This document shows, piece after piece, positions 1 to 8,679 of a DNA stretch of 34,588 bases. The notes beneath the pieces are model-generated. The model saw nothing but the letters and a program-made list of their open reading frames with translations, was not told the DNA's origin and did no database searches. The position numbers were made by a program, and so were the translations under genes. The DNA is from Bacteroidales bacterium (lineage in GTDB: Bacteria > Bacteroidota > Bacteroidia > Bacteroidales > UBA932): assembly GCA_024695285.1 (NCBI GenBank), contig JAILIM010000065.1, positions 1 to 34,588 of the forward strand, given 5' to 3'. Position 1 is the stretch's first letter. The number at the start of each line of letters is the position of its first letter.

Positions 1-639
1 GAGGTTCCAGATTTCGATCACCTCGTCGTTGTCGGTGTTCACGAGCTCACGTCCGGGAACCTTTGCGATTTCCTCGTCGGAGCGGAGGTCAATGTGGATC
101 TCCGAGCAGGGGCCGCAGGGGCCCGTATCGCCCATTTCCCAGAAATTGTCGTGCTTGTTGCCCGTGAGGACGTGGTCCGCCGGAAGATGCTTGAGCCAGG
201 CTTCCTGCGCCTCGGTGTCAAGGGTGGTGCCGTCGTCGGCCGCGCCTTCGAACACCGTCGCATAGAGTTTGGTCTTGTCAATCTTGTACACCTCGGTGAG
301 GAGTTCCCAGGCCCAGTCGATGGCCTCGGTCTTGAAATAGTCGCCGAAACTCCAGTTGCCCAGCATCTCGAACATGGTGTGGTGGCGGCCGTCGTGGCCC
401 ACCGCCTCCAGGTCGTTGTGCTTGCCGCTCACGCGGAGGCATTTCTGGCTGTCCGTGGCGCGTTTGAACTTGGGCTGGGAGTTCCCGAGGAAGATGTCCT
501 TGAACTGGTTCATCCCGGCGTTGGTGAACATAAGGGTGGGGTCGTTCTTGACCACCATGGGTGCCGAGGGCACTATCGTGTGTCCCTTGGAGGCGAAAAA
601 CTCCAAGAATTTACGGCGTATTTCTTTCGATGTCAACAT
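1..639 (-). CDS. alaS: Alanyl-tRNA synthetase, N-terminal part (cut by window edge)
   Basis: The first 213 codons of alanyl-tRNA synthetase, which charges tRNA-Ala in the cytoplasm. The minus-strand translation starts [20 protein letters not shown] and shows class II AlaRS catalytic-core signatures: [15 protein letters not shown], then [17 protein letters not shown], then [15 protein letters not shown]. The frame is open to base 1, so the rest of the catalytic core, the editing domain and the C-Ala domain lie outside the window. ATG at 639-637 is chosen because the family's N-terminal helix begins right there. A TATCTTTG promoter box lies 6 bases upstream and a terminator separates the gene from the lipoprotein operon before it, so it is probably transcribed alone. 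The identification is secure; only the 5' third is visible. Confidence 0.97.
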   Translation of the reverse strand, partial: MLTSKEIRRKFLEFFASKGHTIVPSAPMVVKNDPTLMFTNAGMNQFKDIFLGNSQPKFKRATDSQKCLRVSGKHNDLEAVGHDGRHHTMFEMLGNWSFGDYFKTEAIDWAWELLTEVYKIDKTKLYATVFEGAADDGTTLDTEAQEAWLKHLPADHVLTGNKHDNFWEMGDTGPCGPCSEIHIDLRSDEEIAKVPGRELVNTDNDEVIEIWNL

Positions 640-645
640 AGCCTG

Positions 646-672
646 CAAAGATACCACTATTTTTTTTACAAA
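646..672 (-). promoter_or_regulatory. Putative alaS promoter (-7 box TATCTTTG)
   Basis: On the minus strand TATCTTTG (653-646) matches the Bacteroidota -7 consensus TAnnTTTG exactly. A TTTG lies at 672-669 but only 15 bases away, shorter than the usual 19-21, and a T-run covers the better-spaced position. The box ends 6 bases before the alaS ATG, so the leader would be very short. The T-run is shared with the preceding terminator. Confidence 0.55.
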
Positions 673-676
673 AAAA

Positions 677-696
677 GAGGCCGGTTTCCCGGCCTC
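677..696 (-). terminator. Rho-independent terminator after the lipoprotein operon
   Basis: A perfect 8-bp stem (677-684 with 689-696, GAGGCCGG/CCGGCCTC) has a 4-base loop and is followed on the minus strand by seven T (676-670). It lies about 70 bases past the stop of the PA-domain lipoprotein gene and just before the alaS promoter. An outer perfect 8-bp inverted repeat (651-658 with 698-705) encloses the whole structure. Confidence 0.85.
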
Positions 697-702
697 CAGT
701 GG

Positions 703-767
703 TATGTCATTCTGAGCCCTTATGTCATTCTGAGCGCAGCGAAGAATCTAGCGCAGCGAAGAATCTA
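703..767. repeat. Intergenic repeat of the 'GTCATTCTGAGCG' type with internal duplications
   Basis: The 14-mer TATGTCATTCTGAG occurs at 703-716 and 721-734. The 17-mer GCGCAGCGAAGAATCTA occurs back to back at 734-750 and 751-767. From memory this is a widespread intergenic repeat in many bacterial genomes, often mis-annotated as ORFs containing 'CHSERSEES' or 'ILSAAKNL'; both peptides appear here in different frames. The last unit supplies the TAG stop (767-765) of the neighbouring lipoprotein gene, so the repeat abuts or has invaded its 3' end. Confidence 0.8.
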
Positions 768-2432
768 CTTCTTAAGACGTCCGGTAAAGTACGCCCTTGC
801 TTCTTCAATGGTGGGATTGTAGATATGGGCCACATCCTTGCCAACAAGGCTCGGGCCTATCTCCTGCCGCAGGGATCCGCTGGGGAAATACTCATATCCC
901 TCCACATGGGCATAGACTATCCCATCATCATTGTTGACGAACAGGATGCCGGCCGCTCCGGCGTCCATGGCGTTCTGGATCTTCTCGGCGAAAGTTATTT
1001 CGCCCCTGTGGACAATAACGACCTTGTCCTTTACGTCCACGTCTTTGTAGTCTTCAGCTAAACCCTTCTTGTTGAGATAAACCACAGGAACGTTGCCACC
1101 GTGCTTTTCGGCCAGCTTTCGCCACATCTCCCGGATAGACTCTTCATTGGCGCTCGGTATTATTTCGGAAATCGCTCCATCCACGCCCAGGAACATGCCC
1201 GAGTATGAAAAATCAACCGGAGGATCAATTGCGGTCAACTTGCAATTCTGAAGCCTGGATGTATAGGAATATAAAGTATTCTCGAACCTGCTGAACACGA
1301 TGGATTTCTCCGTGATACTATGGAAAACAAGGTATTCGTATAACCCCCCAAAATCACACTGTAATTCGCCATAAGGGTTATTGTAGAATGAAACTTCGTT
1401 CCCGCCGCCGTCAATGGCCGTCTCTCCATAGTCGATGATGTGCCTGTAGCCAGGGAATGTATAACCGAAATCGTATATATACTTCGCTCCTGTATTAAAA
1501 TCAGTATAAAGCCATTGCTTCTTCTGCAGGATGCTGATGTCCGGCTCTCCCGGATTATTCTCGTGCCAGTCCAGGCCTGTATCAAGTTTGCCGAGCATGC
1601 CGAACTCGGAGCGCCTGATTATCTGGGGCGTGTCAAAGCGCTTGACCGCAATCCTGTCGTCCTTGTCTGTGAAAAGCAGGGAGAAACCTTTGGACAGTGT
1701 ACAGGGAATCATCGCGATATAATAGTCAGTATCAGGCTTGAATCCGCCTTCGGGAGCAGCAAGCGTGACTTCAGACATAGCGTTGTAAATATCGGTCACA
1801 AACGGTACAGGATGGCTGTCATTGAAACGCACGTCCACGTTGCCGCTGATCAGCTCAAGTCCGTTGGCTCGGAAGGTCACGCTTTTATACTTTTCACAAC
1901 CCTCTGAGAAACGGAGGCCAACCCCGCCGCACACATTGTAGAACTGAATATAAGCAATCTTGGAACGTCCGACGCACGGGAAACTGATCGGATCGAAAGA
2001 GCCTTCCACGGCACGCTGTTCGTTATAAACTATTAAATATTCAACAACTCCCCAACCGTCGTCACCATCCCAGTAACGGCCTATCTGCCAGGCGCTATAC
2101 TCAGCCAAATCTCCGGGATATACACCTCCATAATAAGTCTCTCCGTCCGGGTAATATAAATTCGTGAGCAGATCCCCGACAAATGCGCACTCCTTTCCGG
2201 AAGCGCCCGAATAAGAGAACATGCTCCGTGAGCTGCCGAAGGTCATGGCAATACGGTCACCGTCCTGCCAGACCAGGTCCGGGCCTTCAATTCCAAGTTT
2301 CGTGGAAACGCAGCTCTCACGCACGGCCGTAATAGTCATTTGCGTTGTCTCCACATTCTCCTTCGGAGTGCAGGAGCAGAATGCGGCGATTGCCGCTGCC
2401 GCAATGGCTGTATATATTGAGTATCTTTTCAT
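765..2432 (-). CDS. Fimbrillin-like surface lipoprotein with C-terminal PA domain
   Basis: A 555-residue predicted lipoprotein. The N-terminus is a signal peptide with a run of Ala and a lipobox-like FCSC (Cys21 the likely lipidated residue). Residues 30-290 resemble Bacteroidales fimbrillin-family proteins: a TKLG segment, then LVWQDGDRIAMTF, then a beta-rich stretch ending in GKLDTGLDW. Residues 295-430 are not recognised. Residues 440-530 look like a protease-associated (PA) domain: VKDKVVIVHRGEITFAEKIQ followed by NAMDAGAAGILFVNNDDG. PA domains usually sit in proteases or receptors as ligand or substrate lids, but no protease motif is visible here. It lies 8 bases after the Big2/FISUMP lipoprotein gene, so the two are probably co-transcribed and surface-exposed. 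The stop codon falls in an intergenic repeat. Lipoprotein and PA calls are good; function is unknown. Confidence 0.8.
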   Translation of the reverse strand: MKRYSIYTAIAAAAIAAFCSCTPKENVETTQMTITAVRESCVSTKLGIEGPDLVWQDGDRIAMTFGSSRSMFSYSGASGKECAFVGDLLTNLYYPDGETYYGGVYPGDLAEYSAWQIGRYWDGDDGWGVVEYLIVYNEQRAVEGSFDPISFPCVGRSKIAYIQFYNVCGGVGLRFSEGCEKYKSVTFRANGLELISGNVDVRFNDSHPVPFVTDIYNAMSEVTLAAPEGGFKPDTDYYIAMIPCTLSKGFSLLFTDKDDRIAVKRFDTPQIIRRSEFGMLGKLDTGLDWHENNPGEPDISILQKKQWLYTDFNTGAKYIYDFGYTFPGYRHIIDYGETAIDGGGNEVSFYNNPYGELQCDFGGLYEYLVFHSITEKSIVFSRFENTLYSYTSRLQNCKLTAIDPPVDFSYSGMFLGVDGAISEIIPSANEESIREMWRKLAEKHGGNVPVVYLNKKGLAEDYKDVDVKDKVVIVHRGEITFAEKIQNAMDAGAAGILFVNNDDGIVYAHVEGYEYFPSGSLRQEIGPSLVGKDVAHIYNPTIEEARAYFTGRLKK

Positions 2433-2440
2433 AACAGGTT

Positions 2441-5176
2441 CTATTTAGACAAAGCCCAATCCTTGAAACTGATGTTGTCGGTGCCGCCCTGGGCTCCTCC
2501 GACTATTCCGCCCCTGTAGTTGGGGTTGGGGAGCACGGGGCGTACAAAACCGCCATAATAGCGATAGATATAGCACATATAATTACTATTCAACACGAAA
2601 CAGTACATCAATGCCTCCTTGGCATCAATATATGCACTGCGGTCCTTGGCCCAAAGATAGGTGTCAAGCCCATATGCCTCAACGCCAAAATTACCTTCTT
2701 CGGCAATGTAGCCAAATGCCAGCTGCATCCGGGCGCCGTTGACCTTGCTGACCACCTGGATAAAAGGATCGCCGCCAACGCTCGCCGGGTAGATATCGCA
2801 ATTCGCTATAAGCTCATAAAACTCTGCCCAGGTCGGCATGCGCCAGTCCCCTTTCCAGTTGACGGTTGCCGCATCGTCTTCAGCAGCAAGGGAATCACTG
2901 GCTCCGTCATATTTGGTGATATTGCCCAGGTCGTCACTGAATTTGTAGCTGGACCAGGAATAGGCGTTGGTTGTGTAGACACTCCATTCATTGGTCTCGC
3001 CCCAGGAGAAATGCTCGCCGGCCTGGTTCTCGGGTGTGGCGCCCACGTTCTCAGTAGCCCAAAGCACGCTGAGGCCCAGATCGACCCAGGAATGGCTCCT
3101 GTAGGGATTATTGTAGGGCGGATCCTGGTACACCGGCCTAAGTGAGCAGCCTCTTTCGTAATCATACTCTTCGAAACCGTCGCCGGTGAATATCTCGGGT
3201 TCGTAGGCCCCCCGCGTTGCAGTCCAGTAGAAATAGCAGTCAGTTCTCACGTTTTCGTTGATGCAGCAGGACGTCTTCGGCAGGAATATGGATTTCCCGT
3301 TGGCCCGGCTTGTGAACAGCAGGCCCTCGACCTGGTGTCCGTCAATGGTCTCGGTCTGCTCCGTGACCGTGCAGGAGTTCAGAAGCTCCACGAAATCTTC
3401 GGATGTGGGAACGCGCCATCCGGTGCCGAGCTGCCTGTATGCGACATCGCAGGCAGTCGGCATCAGATCGCCGGGGCGAACGCCATAATCCTCGGAATCC
3501 AGACCGGAATTGTAATTGTCTATAGTGAATTCGCTCTTATGCTTGGTCTCTCCCCAAGCGAACTTCAGTCCGGCGCCGGCTTTTTCGGATGCGCCGAGGT
3601 TGAAGGAGGCCCATTTAAGGCCGGACTTGAGTCCGAGATCCACGGCTTCCGGTGCTTTGTAGGAAGGCTTGCGGACCTTGATCTGGCATGTAGTGGACAC
3701 TTCGGACAAATCCGTGCTTATCTTCACGGTAGCGCTGCCTTCCGAGAGGCCGCAGATAAAGACATCGTTCGGTCCGGCGTCGATATCGACGGAATTCATG
3801 AGTTTGATTACCTTTTCGTCGGACAGCTCGCATTCGCCGACCTCGTCGGTGCAGTTCTCGGGGAGGAGCGAGCATCTCAGGGCCACGACTTCGCCGACCT
3901 CAATTTCAATTGATTTCGGTGCCACGGAAACCGACTGGGCGGGAATCTCCTTGGAAGACACCTTGACGGTCAGCAGGCCCATCTTCACGAAGCCGTCCAG
4001 GGTTATGGCATCCACGATGGTCTCGCCGGCGCCTACGGCCCAGGCCTTGCCTTCGGGGTCGATTTCTACCACGGACGGATCCCTGGGATTGAACATCACG
4101 CAGCCGAACATGGCGTCGGACGGGGTCACGCTTGCCTTAAGCTCCACCACGTCGCCCTCCATCATTTCGTAGACGGAATTTTCAGGCGTGAGGCCGGTCG
4201 TCAGCTTCGGAAGGTCGCCATAGACAGGGCGGACGACTGAGCCGATGCAGCGGTCCAGGATGGTGACGCCACTGCCATCTCCGAAAAGAAGGCCGATGGC
4301 AGATGCATAGTCATGCTTCTGCACTGCCTTTTTGGTGCCTCCGGTCGCATATGCTAAGAGCGTGCTGGAGAAGTAGAAGCCTGTGTGGCCTTCGCCCTGC
4401 ACGGCTTCTTCCTTGATGCCCGCGGCGGGGAGAATGAGGCTCTTGCCGCCATTGGTGACTTTCATGCATTTGATTCCGCCCTCAGTGACAAATTCAGGGA
4501 TTACGAAGGTGTCCAGTTCGTAGAGTTCGGAGGCGAGGGGCATGCGCCATTTGCCGCCGAGCAGCTTTGCTGCCGGGTCGTCCTCGGGCTTGAGTCTAAC
4601 CAGACCGTCAGTGCCGTTGTAGCGGGTCAAGGCGTCTTCATTGCCCCAGGCGTAGTTGCCCCAGGTGTATTTCGACTTTATTTCCGTCTCGCCCCAGGCG
4701 TAGTAATCGCCCGTATCGGTTGCCTTGTCGGCGCCGAGGTTGCGGTCGGCCCAGATGGTGCCGGAAGGAAGGCCGAGGTCTATCTTTTCGGGCTCATTCT
4801 TGGGATCAGGCTTGTCCGGATTATCGGGGTTGTCGGGGCTGCCTGCGTCCTTCACGGTCACTGAGCATGTCGCGGTCTTGCCGCCGTCCACTGTCCTGAC
4901 AGTGACGGTGGCACTGCCCTTGGCGATTGCCCGGACGAGTCCGTCCTGCAGCGCAATGACGGACATGGTCTTGTCGCTGGAGGACCATTCTACTTCTTTG
5001 TTGGTTGCATCATCAGGGGCTACGGTCGCTGTAAGAGTCTTGCTATCACCGACTTTCAGCTCCAGGGCCGAAGGGCTGAGGGTTACCCCTGTTACGGGTA
5101 TGTCCGTCTTTTTCGGCGTGCACGCCGCCACCAGCAATGCCGACAGCAGGGCCACAAAAGGATAAAGATGTCTCAT
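2441..5176 (-). CDS. Large surface lipoprotein with Big2 and three FISUMP-type domains
   Basis: A 911-residue predicted lipoprotein with signal peptide and lipobox LLVAAC (Cys19). Visible order: Big2 Ig-like domain at about 26-108 (VTGVTLSPSALELKVGDSKT), an Asn/Asp/Pro linker at 114-127, FISUMP-like domain at 131-319, Ig-like segment at 325-405, Big2-like domain at 411-502, FISUMP-like domain at 510-683, and a third at 696-882. Each FISUMP-like unit repeats DLGL-SG-WA--N-GA, then WGET, then a W-R-PT/L-E-ELL segment, then a terminal RPV. FISUMP domains are known from Fibrobacter and many Bacteroidota surface proteins; their ligands are largely undefined. The gene is first in a two-gene operon with the PA-domain lipoprotein. 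A putative promoter lies 8 bases upstream of its ATG. Adhesion or substrate binding is inference. Confidence 0.85.
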   Translation of the reverse strand: MRHLYPFVALLSALLVAACTPKKTDIPVTGVTLSPSALELKVGDSKTLTATVAPDDATNKEVEWSSSDKTMSVIALQDGLVRAIAKGSATVTVRTVDGGKTATCSVTVKDAGSPDNPDNPDKPDPKNEPEKIDLGLPSGTIWADRNLGADKATDTGDYYAWGETEIKSKYTWGNYAWGNEDALTRYNGTDGLVRLKPEDDPAAKLLGGKWRMPLASELYELDTFVIPEFVTEGGIKCMKVTNGGKSLILPAAGIKEEAVQGEGHTGFYFSSTLLAYATGGTKKAVQKHDYASAIGLLFGDGSGVTILDRCIGSVVRPVYGDLPKLTTGLTPENSVYEMMEGDVVELKASVTPSDAMFGCVMFNPRDPSVVEIDPEGKAWAVGAGETIVDAITLDGFVKMGLLTVKVSSKEIPAQSVSVAPKSIEIEVGEVVALRCSLLPENCTDEVGECELSDEKVIKLMNSVDIDAGPNDVFICGLSEGSATVKISTDLSEVSTTCQIKVRKPSYKAPEAVDLGLKSGLKWASFNLGASEKAGAGLKFAWGETKHKSEFTIDNYNSGLDSEDYGVRPGDLMPTACDVAYRQLGTGWRVPTSEDFVELLNSCTVTEQTETIDGHQVEGLLFTSRANGKSIFLPKTSCCINENVRTDCYFYWTATRGAYEPEIFTGDGFEEYDYERGCSLRPVYQDPPYNNPYRSHSWVDLGLSVLWATENVGATPENQAGEHFSWGETNEWSVYTTNAYSWSSYKFSDDLGNITKYDGASDSLAAEDDAATVNWKGDWRMPTWAEFYELIANCDIYPASVGGDPFIQVVSKVNGARMQLAFGYIAEEGNFGVEAYGLDTYLWAKDRSAYIDAKEALMYCFVLNSNYMCYIYRYYGGFVRPVLPNPNYRGGIVGGAQGGTDNISFKDWALSK

Positions 5177-5184
5177 AGTACTGA

Positions 5185-5215
5185 CAAATATACATATTTG
5201 CCAGCAAAAAAAAAA
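5185..5215 (-). promoter_or_regulatory. Putative promoter of the Big2/FISUMP lipoprotein operon
   Basis: On the minus strand TATATTTG (5192-5185) matches TAnnTTTG, with TTTT at 5215-5212 in the -33 position after a 19-base spacer. The box ends 8 bases before the ATG at 5176. The ten-A run (5206-5215) that provides the -33 T-run may also act as the U-tract of a weak terminator for ribF, but I see no good hairpin in front of it. Confidence 0.55.
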
Positions 5216-5221
5216 CTCACA

Positions 5222-6100
5222 TTACAGGGTACGGATGAAGGCGGCGTCGGAGGTGAGCTGGAAGCGGAGGTCTTCGAGGGAGGCGAACTTCCGTTCGTCG
5301 CGGATTCGGGAGATGAAATCGACGGTGAGGTCGAGGCCGTAGATCATTTCATCGAAATCAAATATGTACGTCTCTATCGTCAGCTGCTCTTTGTCGCTAA
5401 CGGTAGGACGTACTCCGATATTTGTCATTCCCCTGTACGGAGTTTGTTTTTCCACAAATACGGAAGTGCTGTAGACTCCGTTGCGGGGGATGCACATCAG
5501 GGGTTCGTAGAGCTTGATGTTGGCCGTCGGGAAGCCGATGGTGCGGCCGAGGCGGTTGCCGGGCACCACGACGCCGTGGAGGCGGTAGGGGCGGCCGAGG
5601 AGTCGGGAGGCGAGAGCCACGTCGCCGGCCTCGAGGGCCGCGCGGATGCGTGTGGACGATACGGGCGCGCCGTCCACGCACACCGGAGGCGTGATCACGG
5701 CGTCCAGCCCCATCCCGGCGGCGAGCGCCGCTATCTCCTCAGGTCCGGCCTGCTCCGCGCCGAAGCGCGTGTCGTAGCCCAGTACCAGCGCCGTGCACTG
5801 GAAGTCCCGGCACAGCATCCGGACGTACTGCTCAGCCGAGAGCGCCGCAAAACCGCGGGTGAACGGAATGGTCTCCACTCCGTCCACTCCCAGCGCCTTC
5901 AGCATCTCCACGCGCTCAGCGCGGGAAGTCAGGTAGTGCAGCGAGTCCGCCCCGCTCTGGAGGACTGCCCGGGGATGCGGCCAGAAAGTCACCACAAGAC
6001 TCTGCTCCCCTCTGGCGCGGGCCTCGGAAAGCAGAGTCTCTATGACAAGACGGTGCCCGGGATGGACACCGTCGAAAAAGCCTGTGGCTACTACAGCCAT
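5222..6100 (-). CDS. ribF: Bifunctional riboflavin kinase / FAD synthetase
   Basis: A 292-residue cytosolic enzyme that phosphorylates riboflavin to FMN and adenylylates FMN to FAD. The N-terminal FAD synthetase part has the nucleotidyltransferase motif GFFDGVHPGH at 7-16 and a downstream SSTRIRAAL. The C-terminal riboflavin kinase part has GRTIGFPTANIKL and the family block GMTNIGVRPT. ATG 6100-6098 is chosen because it starts the first beta strand (MAVVATGFFDGVHPGH) and overlaps the phosphorylase stop by 10 bases. The open frame continues upstream, but there it reads as nonsense antisense to nothing conserved and lies inside the phosphorylase gene. Many RibF proteins carry 15-20 more N-terminal residues, so this one is compact. 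It is the last gene of the glycogen operon by position and probably translationally coupled to the phosphorylase. Confidence 0.95.
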   Translation of the reverse strand: MAVVATGFFDGVHPGHRLVIETLLSEARARGEQSLVVTFWPHPRAVLQSGADSLHYLTSRAERVEMLKALGVDGVETIPFTRGFAALSAEQYVRMLCRDFQCTALVLGYDTRFGAEQAGPEEIAALAAGMGLDAVITPPVCVDGAPVSSTRIRAALEAGDVALASRLLGRPYRLHGVVVPGNRLGRTIGFPTANIKLYEPLMCIPRNGVYSTSVFVEKQTPYRGMTNIGVRPTVSDKEQLTIETYIFDFDEMIYGLDLTVDFISRIRDERKFASLEDLRFQLTSDAAFIRTL

Positions 6101-8655
6101 TTGACCAGAGGGAAGTCCTGGCGGTGCGGCAGGGCCGGGTTGTTCGCATACATGCGTATGCCAACCTGGTACATGCCGGTGCGGTCGGGCTCGACGGAAG
6201 TCGCGTAACGGGCAATGCCATCTGCGAATTCCATAACCTCGTACTGCTTGATCTCCTGGATGTGGAGATTGCCCTTGGAATCGGAGGTCGCGAAAATCAT
6301 TTCCACTCCGATGTCTTCCGGCTTGAGTCGGCCGAGGTCGAGGACCACTTCGCCATGGATGGGGTCGTTCTTCGAAACCACGTAGGAGGCGTCGGGCTGC
6401 TGGCAAGACACCACGCGTATGTTGTCCCACTCGGAAAGCACGCGCTGCTTCCAGGCCGCGATGTAGCGGGCGCCGGCATTGCCGTTCTCGGCAATCTCGT
6501 TGTAGCGGGCCGCCTGCGGGATGTAGTACTGGTTGCTGTAGTCTGTGAGCATACGGTTCGTGGTGAAATTGCTGGCCACGCGGGCTATCGTGTTCTTGAT
6601 GTAGCCCACCCACTCCTTGGAGATGTGGGTGCGGTCGTTGAAGTTGTAGTATGCCGGGGCGATCTCGTTCTCGATGGTGGCGTAGATGGTGGCCGCATCG
6701 AGCTCGTTCTGGTAGTGCTGGTCTTCATAGGTGCGCTCCTGGGGCAGGGCCCAGCCGGCATCTTCCTGGTAGCCTTCCACCCACCAGCCGTCGAGCACGG
6801 AGAAGTGCATGACGCCGTTCATGGCGGCCTTCTCGCCGGAAGTGCCGGATGCCTCGAGGGGACGGGTCGGGTTGTTGAGCCACACGTCCACGCCCTGGAC
6901 GAGCCTCTTGGCGAGGCGGATGTCATATCCGGGCACAAACACTATCTTGCCCAGGAACCTGTCTTCCTTGGAGATGTCGATGATCTGCTTGATGAGGTCC
7001 TGGCCGGCGCCGTCGGCGGGGTGCGCCTTGCCGGCGAACACGAACTGCACGGGGTGCTCGGGGTTGTTCACGATGGAGTCGAGCCTGTCGAGGTCGCTGA
7101 ACAGAAGGGTCGCGCGCTTGTAGGTGGCGAAGCGGCGGGCGAAGCCGATGGTCAGCACGTCGGGACGGAATATCTCGTTGATCTTGACTATCTGGGTGGG
7201 GGTGTAGTGGCTGCAGAGCGTGGGATCGGAGATGCGCTCGGTCACGGTCTTGACCAATTCGTCCTTGAGGCGCTTGCGGACCTGCCAGATCTCGTCGTCG
7301 GGGACCTTATAGATGCGGTCGAAGCAGCTCTTGTCGTAGTGGCCGGTGCGGAATTCGGGGCCGAACACCTTATAGTGGACGGCTTTCCAGTCGCGGGCGG
7401 CCCAGGTGGCGTAGTGGACGCCGTTGGTCACGTAGCTGATGTGGAGTTCCTCGGGGAGGTAGCCCTTGTACATATCCTTGAAGATGTCCTGGCTCACCTT
7501 GCCGTGGAGCATCGACACGCCGTTGACGTTCTGGCTCAAATTGGCGGCAAGCACGCTCATGCTGAACTTCTCGGAAGCATTGTCGGGGTGGATCTTTCCG
7601 AGCGAAAGCATTGTGTCCCAATCGATTCCGAAGCGGCCGGGATAGTGGCCGAGATACTTGGAGAGGAGGCCTTCGTCGAAAGAGTCGTGGCCTGCGGGCA
7701 CAGGGGTATGGGTGGTGAACAGGCCGCTGGCACGGATCAGCTCCAGGGACTCGTTGAAGTCGAGGTGCTGGTCCTGCATATACTCGCGGAGTCTCTCGAG
7801 GCCGGCGAATGCGGCGTGTCCTTCGTTGAGATGGTAGATCGTGGGATTGAGCCCGAGCTCACGGAGGGCGCGCACGCCGCCGATTCCGAGCAGGATTTCC
7901 TGCTTGAGGCGGTTTTCCCAGTCGCCGCCGTAGAGCTGGTGGGTGACCTGCCGGTCTTCGGGGAGGTTGGCCTCGAAATCGGTGTCGAGGAGGTAGAGGT
8001 CGGTGCGGCCCACCTCGACCTTCCAGATGCGGGCGGTCATCTCGCGGCCGGGCATCGCCATCTTCACGGTGCGCCAGTTGCCGTTCTCGTCAAGCACGGG
8101 AGCGGCGGGAATCTTCAGGAAGTCCTGGGCGTCGTATTCGGCCACCTGGTTGCCCTGGGGAGTGATGCGCTGGGTGAAATAGCCATAGCGGTAGAGCAGG
8201 CCCACGGCCACCATGTTCACATTCATGTCGGACGACTCCTTGAGGTAGTCGCCGGCGAGGATGCCCAGGCCTCCGGAGTAGATCTTGAGGGAGGTCTCCA
8301 GGCCGTATTCCATACAGAAATAGGCCACGGAAGGCTCCGTGCGCTTGCTTTTCAACTCCATGTAGCGGTTGAATTCGTCCATGACGGCGCGGAGGCTAGA
8401 CAGGAAAGACACGTCTTTTGCCAGCTCGTTGTAGCGCTTGAGGCTGACCTTGTCCAAAATCGCCATCGGATTGTGGCCGGAGCTGTGCCAAATATCTGAG
8501 TCTATAGTTTTGAAAAGAAGCTTTGCGTCTTCGTTCCAACACCACCAAAGGTTCTTGCAAAGGGTCTCAAGCCCTGAAAGTTCTTCCGGCAAATGCCGCG
8601 TGACCATCACGCTCTTCCACGCCGGATCACCAACGTCAAATCTGTTGTTCTGCAT
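6091..8655 (-). CDS. glgP: Alpha-glucan (glycogen) phosphorylase, GT35
   Basis: An 854-residue cytosolic enzyme that releases glucose-1-phosphate from glycogen ends. It belongs to the shorter, Thermotoga/archaea-like phosphorylase type with a DUF3417-like N-terminus (LPEELSGLETLCKNLWWCW at 22-40). Conserved blocks include VAYFCMEYGLE at 110-120, YSGGLGILAGD at 126-136, HLNEGHAAF at 275-283 and RRFATYKRA at 507-515. The PLP-binding motif EASGTSGEKAAMNG places the likely Schiff-base lysine at K609. Its start lies 42 bases past the GH57 gene, and a TATCTTTG box in that gap suggests an internal promoter serving this gene and ribF. Its stop lies inside the ribF start region (overlap 6091-6100). 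Supplying hexose phosphate from stored glycogen is the expected role. Confidence 0.95.
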   Translation of the reverse strand: MQNNRFDVGDPAWKSVMVTRHLPEELSGLETLCKNLWWCWNEDAKLLFKTIDSDIWHSSGHNPMAILDKVSLKRYNELAKDVSFLSSLRAVMDEFNRYMELKSKRTEPSVAYFCMEYGLETSLKIYSGGLGILAGDYLKESSDMNVNMVAVGLLYRYGYFTQRITPQGNQVAEYDAQDFLKIPAAPVLDENGNWRTVKMAMPGREMTARIWKVEVGRTDLYLLDTDFEANLPEDRQVTHQLYGGDWENRLKQEILLGIGGVRALRELGLNPTIYHLNEGHAAFAGLERLREYMQDQHLDFNESLELIRASGLFTTHTPVPAGHDSFDEGLLSKYLGHYPGRFGIDWDTMLSLGKIHPDNASEKFSMSVLAANLSQNVNGVSMLHGKVSQDIFKDMYKGYLPEELHISYVTNGVHYATWAARDWKAVHYKVFGPEFRTGHYDKSCFDRIYKVPDDEIWQVRKRLKDELVKTVTERISDPTLCSHYTPTQIVKINEIFRPDVLTIGFARRFATYKRATLLFSDLDRLDSIVNNPEHPVQFVFAGKAHPADGAGQDLIKQIIDISKEDRFLGKIVFVPGYDIRLAKRLVQGVDVWLNNPTRPLEASGTSGEKAAMNGVMHFSVLDGWWVEGYQEDAGWALPQERTYEDQHYQNELDAATIYATIENEIAPAYYNFNDRTHISKEWVGYIKNTIARVASNFTTNRMLTDYSNQYYIPQAARYNEIAENGNAGARYIAAWKQRVLSEWDNIRVVSCQQPDASYVVSKNDPIHGEVVLDLGRLKPEDIGVEMIFATSDSKGNLHIQEIKQYEVMEFADGIARYATSVEPDRTGMYQVGIRMYANNPALPHRQDFPLVKWL

Positions 8656-8679
8656 ATAATATCAATACGTACGAAGCCG

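Noticed and set aside
699..1061. A plus-strand frame with the peptide CHSERSEES
   Set aside because: This peptide is the translation of a common intergenic repeat and is a known source of false gene calls; the rest is antisense to the PA-domain lipoprotein.
6124..8499. A 791-codon open frame on the plus strand opposite the phosphorylase gene
   Set aside because: It is antisense to a clear glgP gene, is composed of low-complexity Val/Gly/Ala/Glu/His sequence typical of GC-rich mirror frames, and has no recognisable domain.
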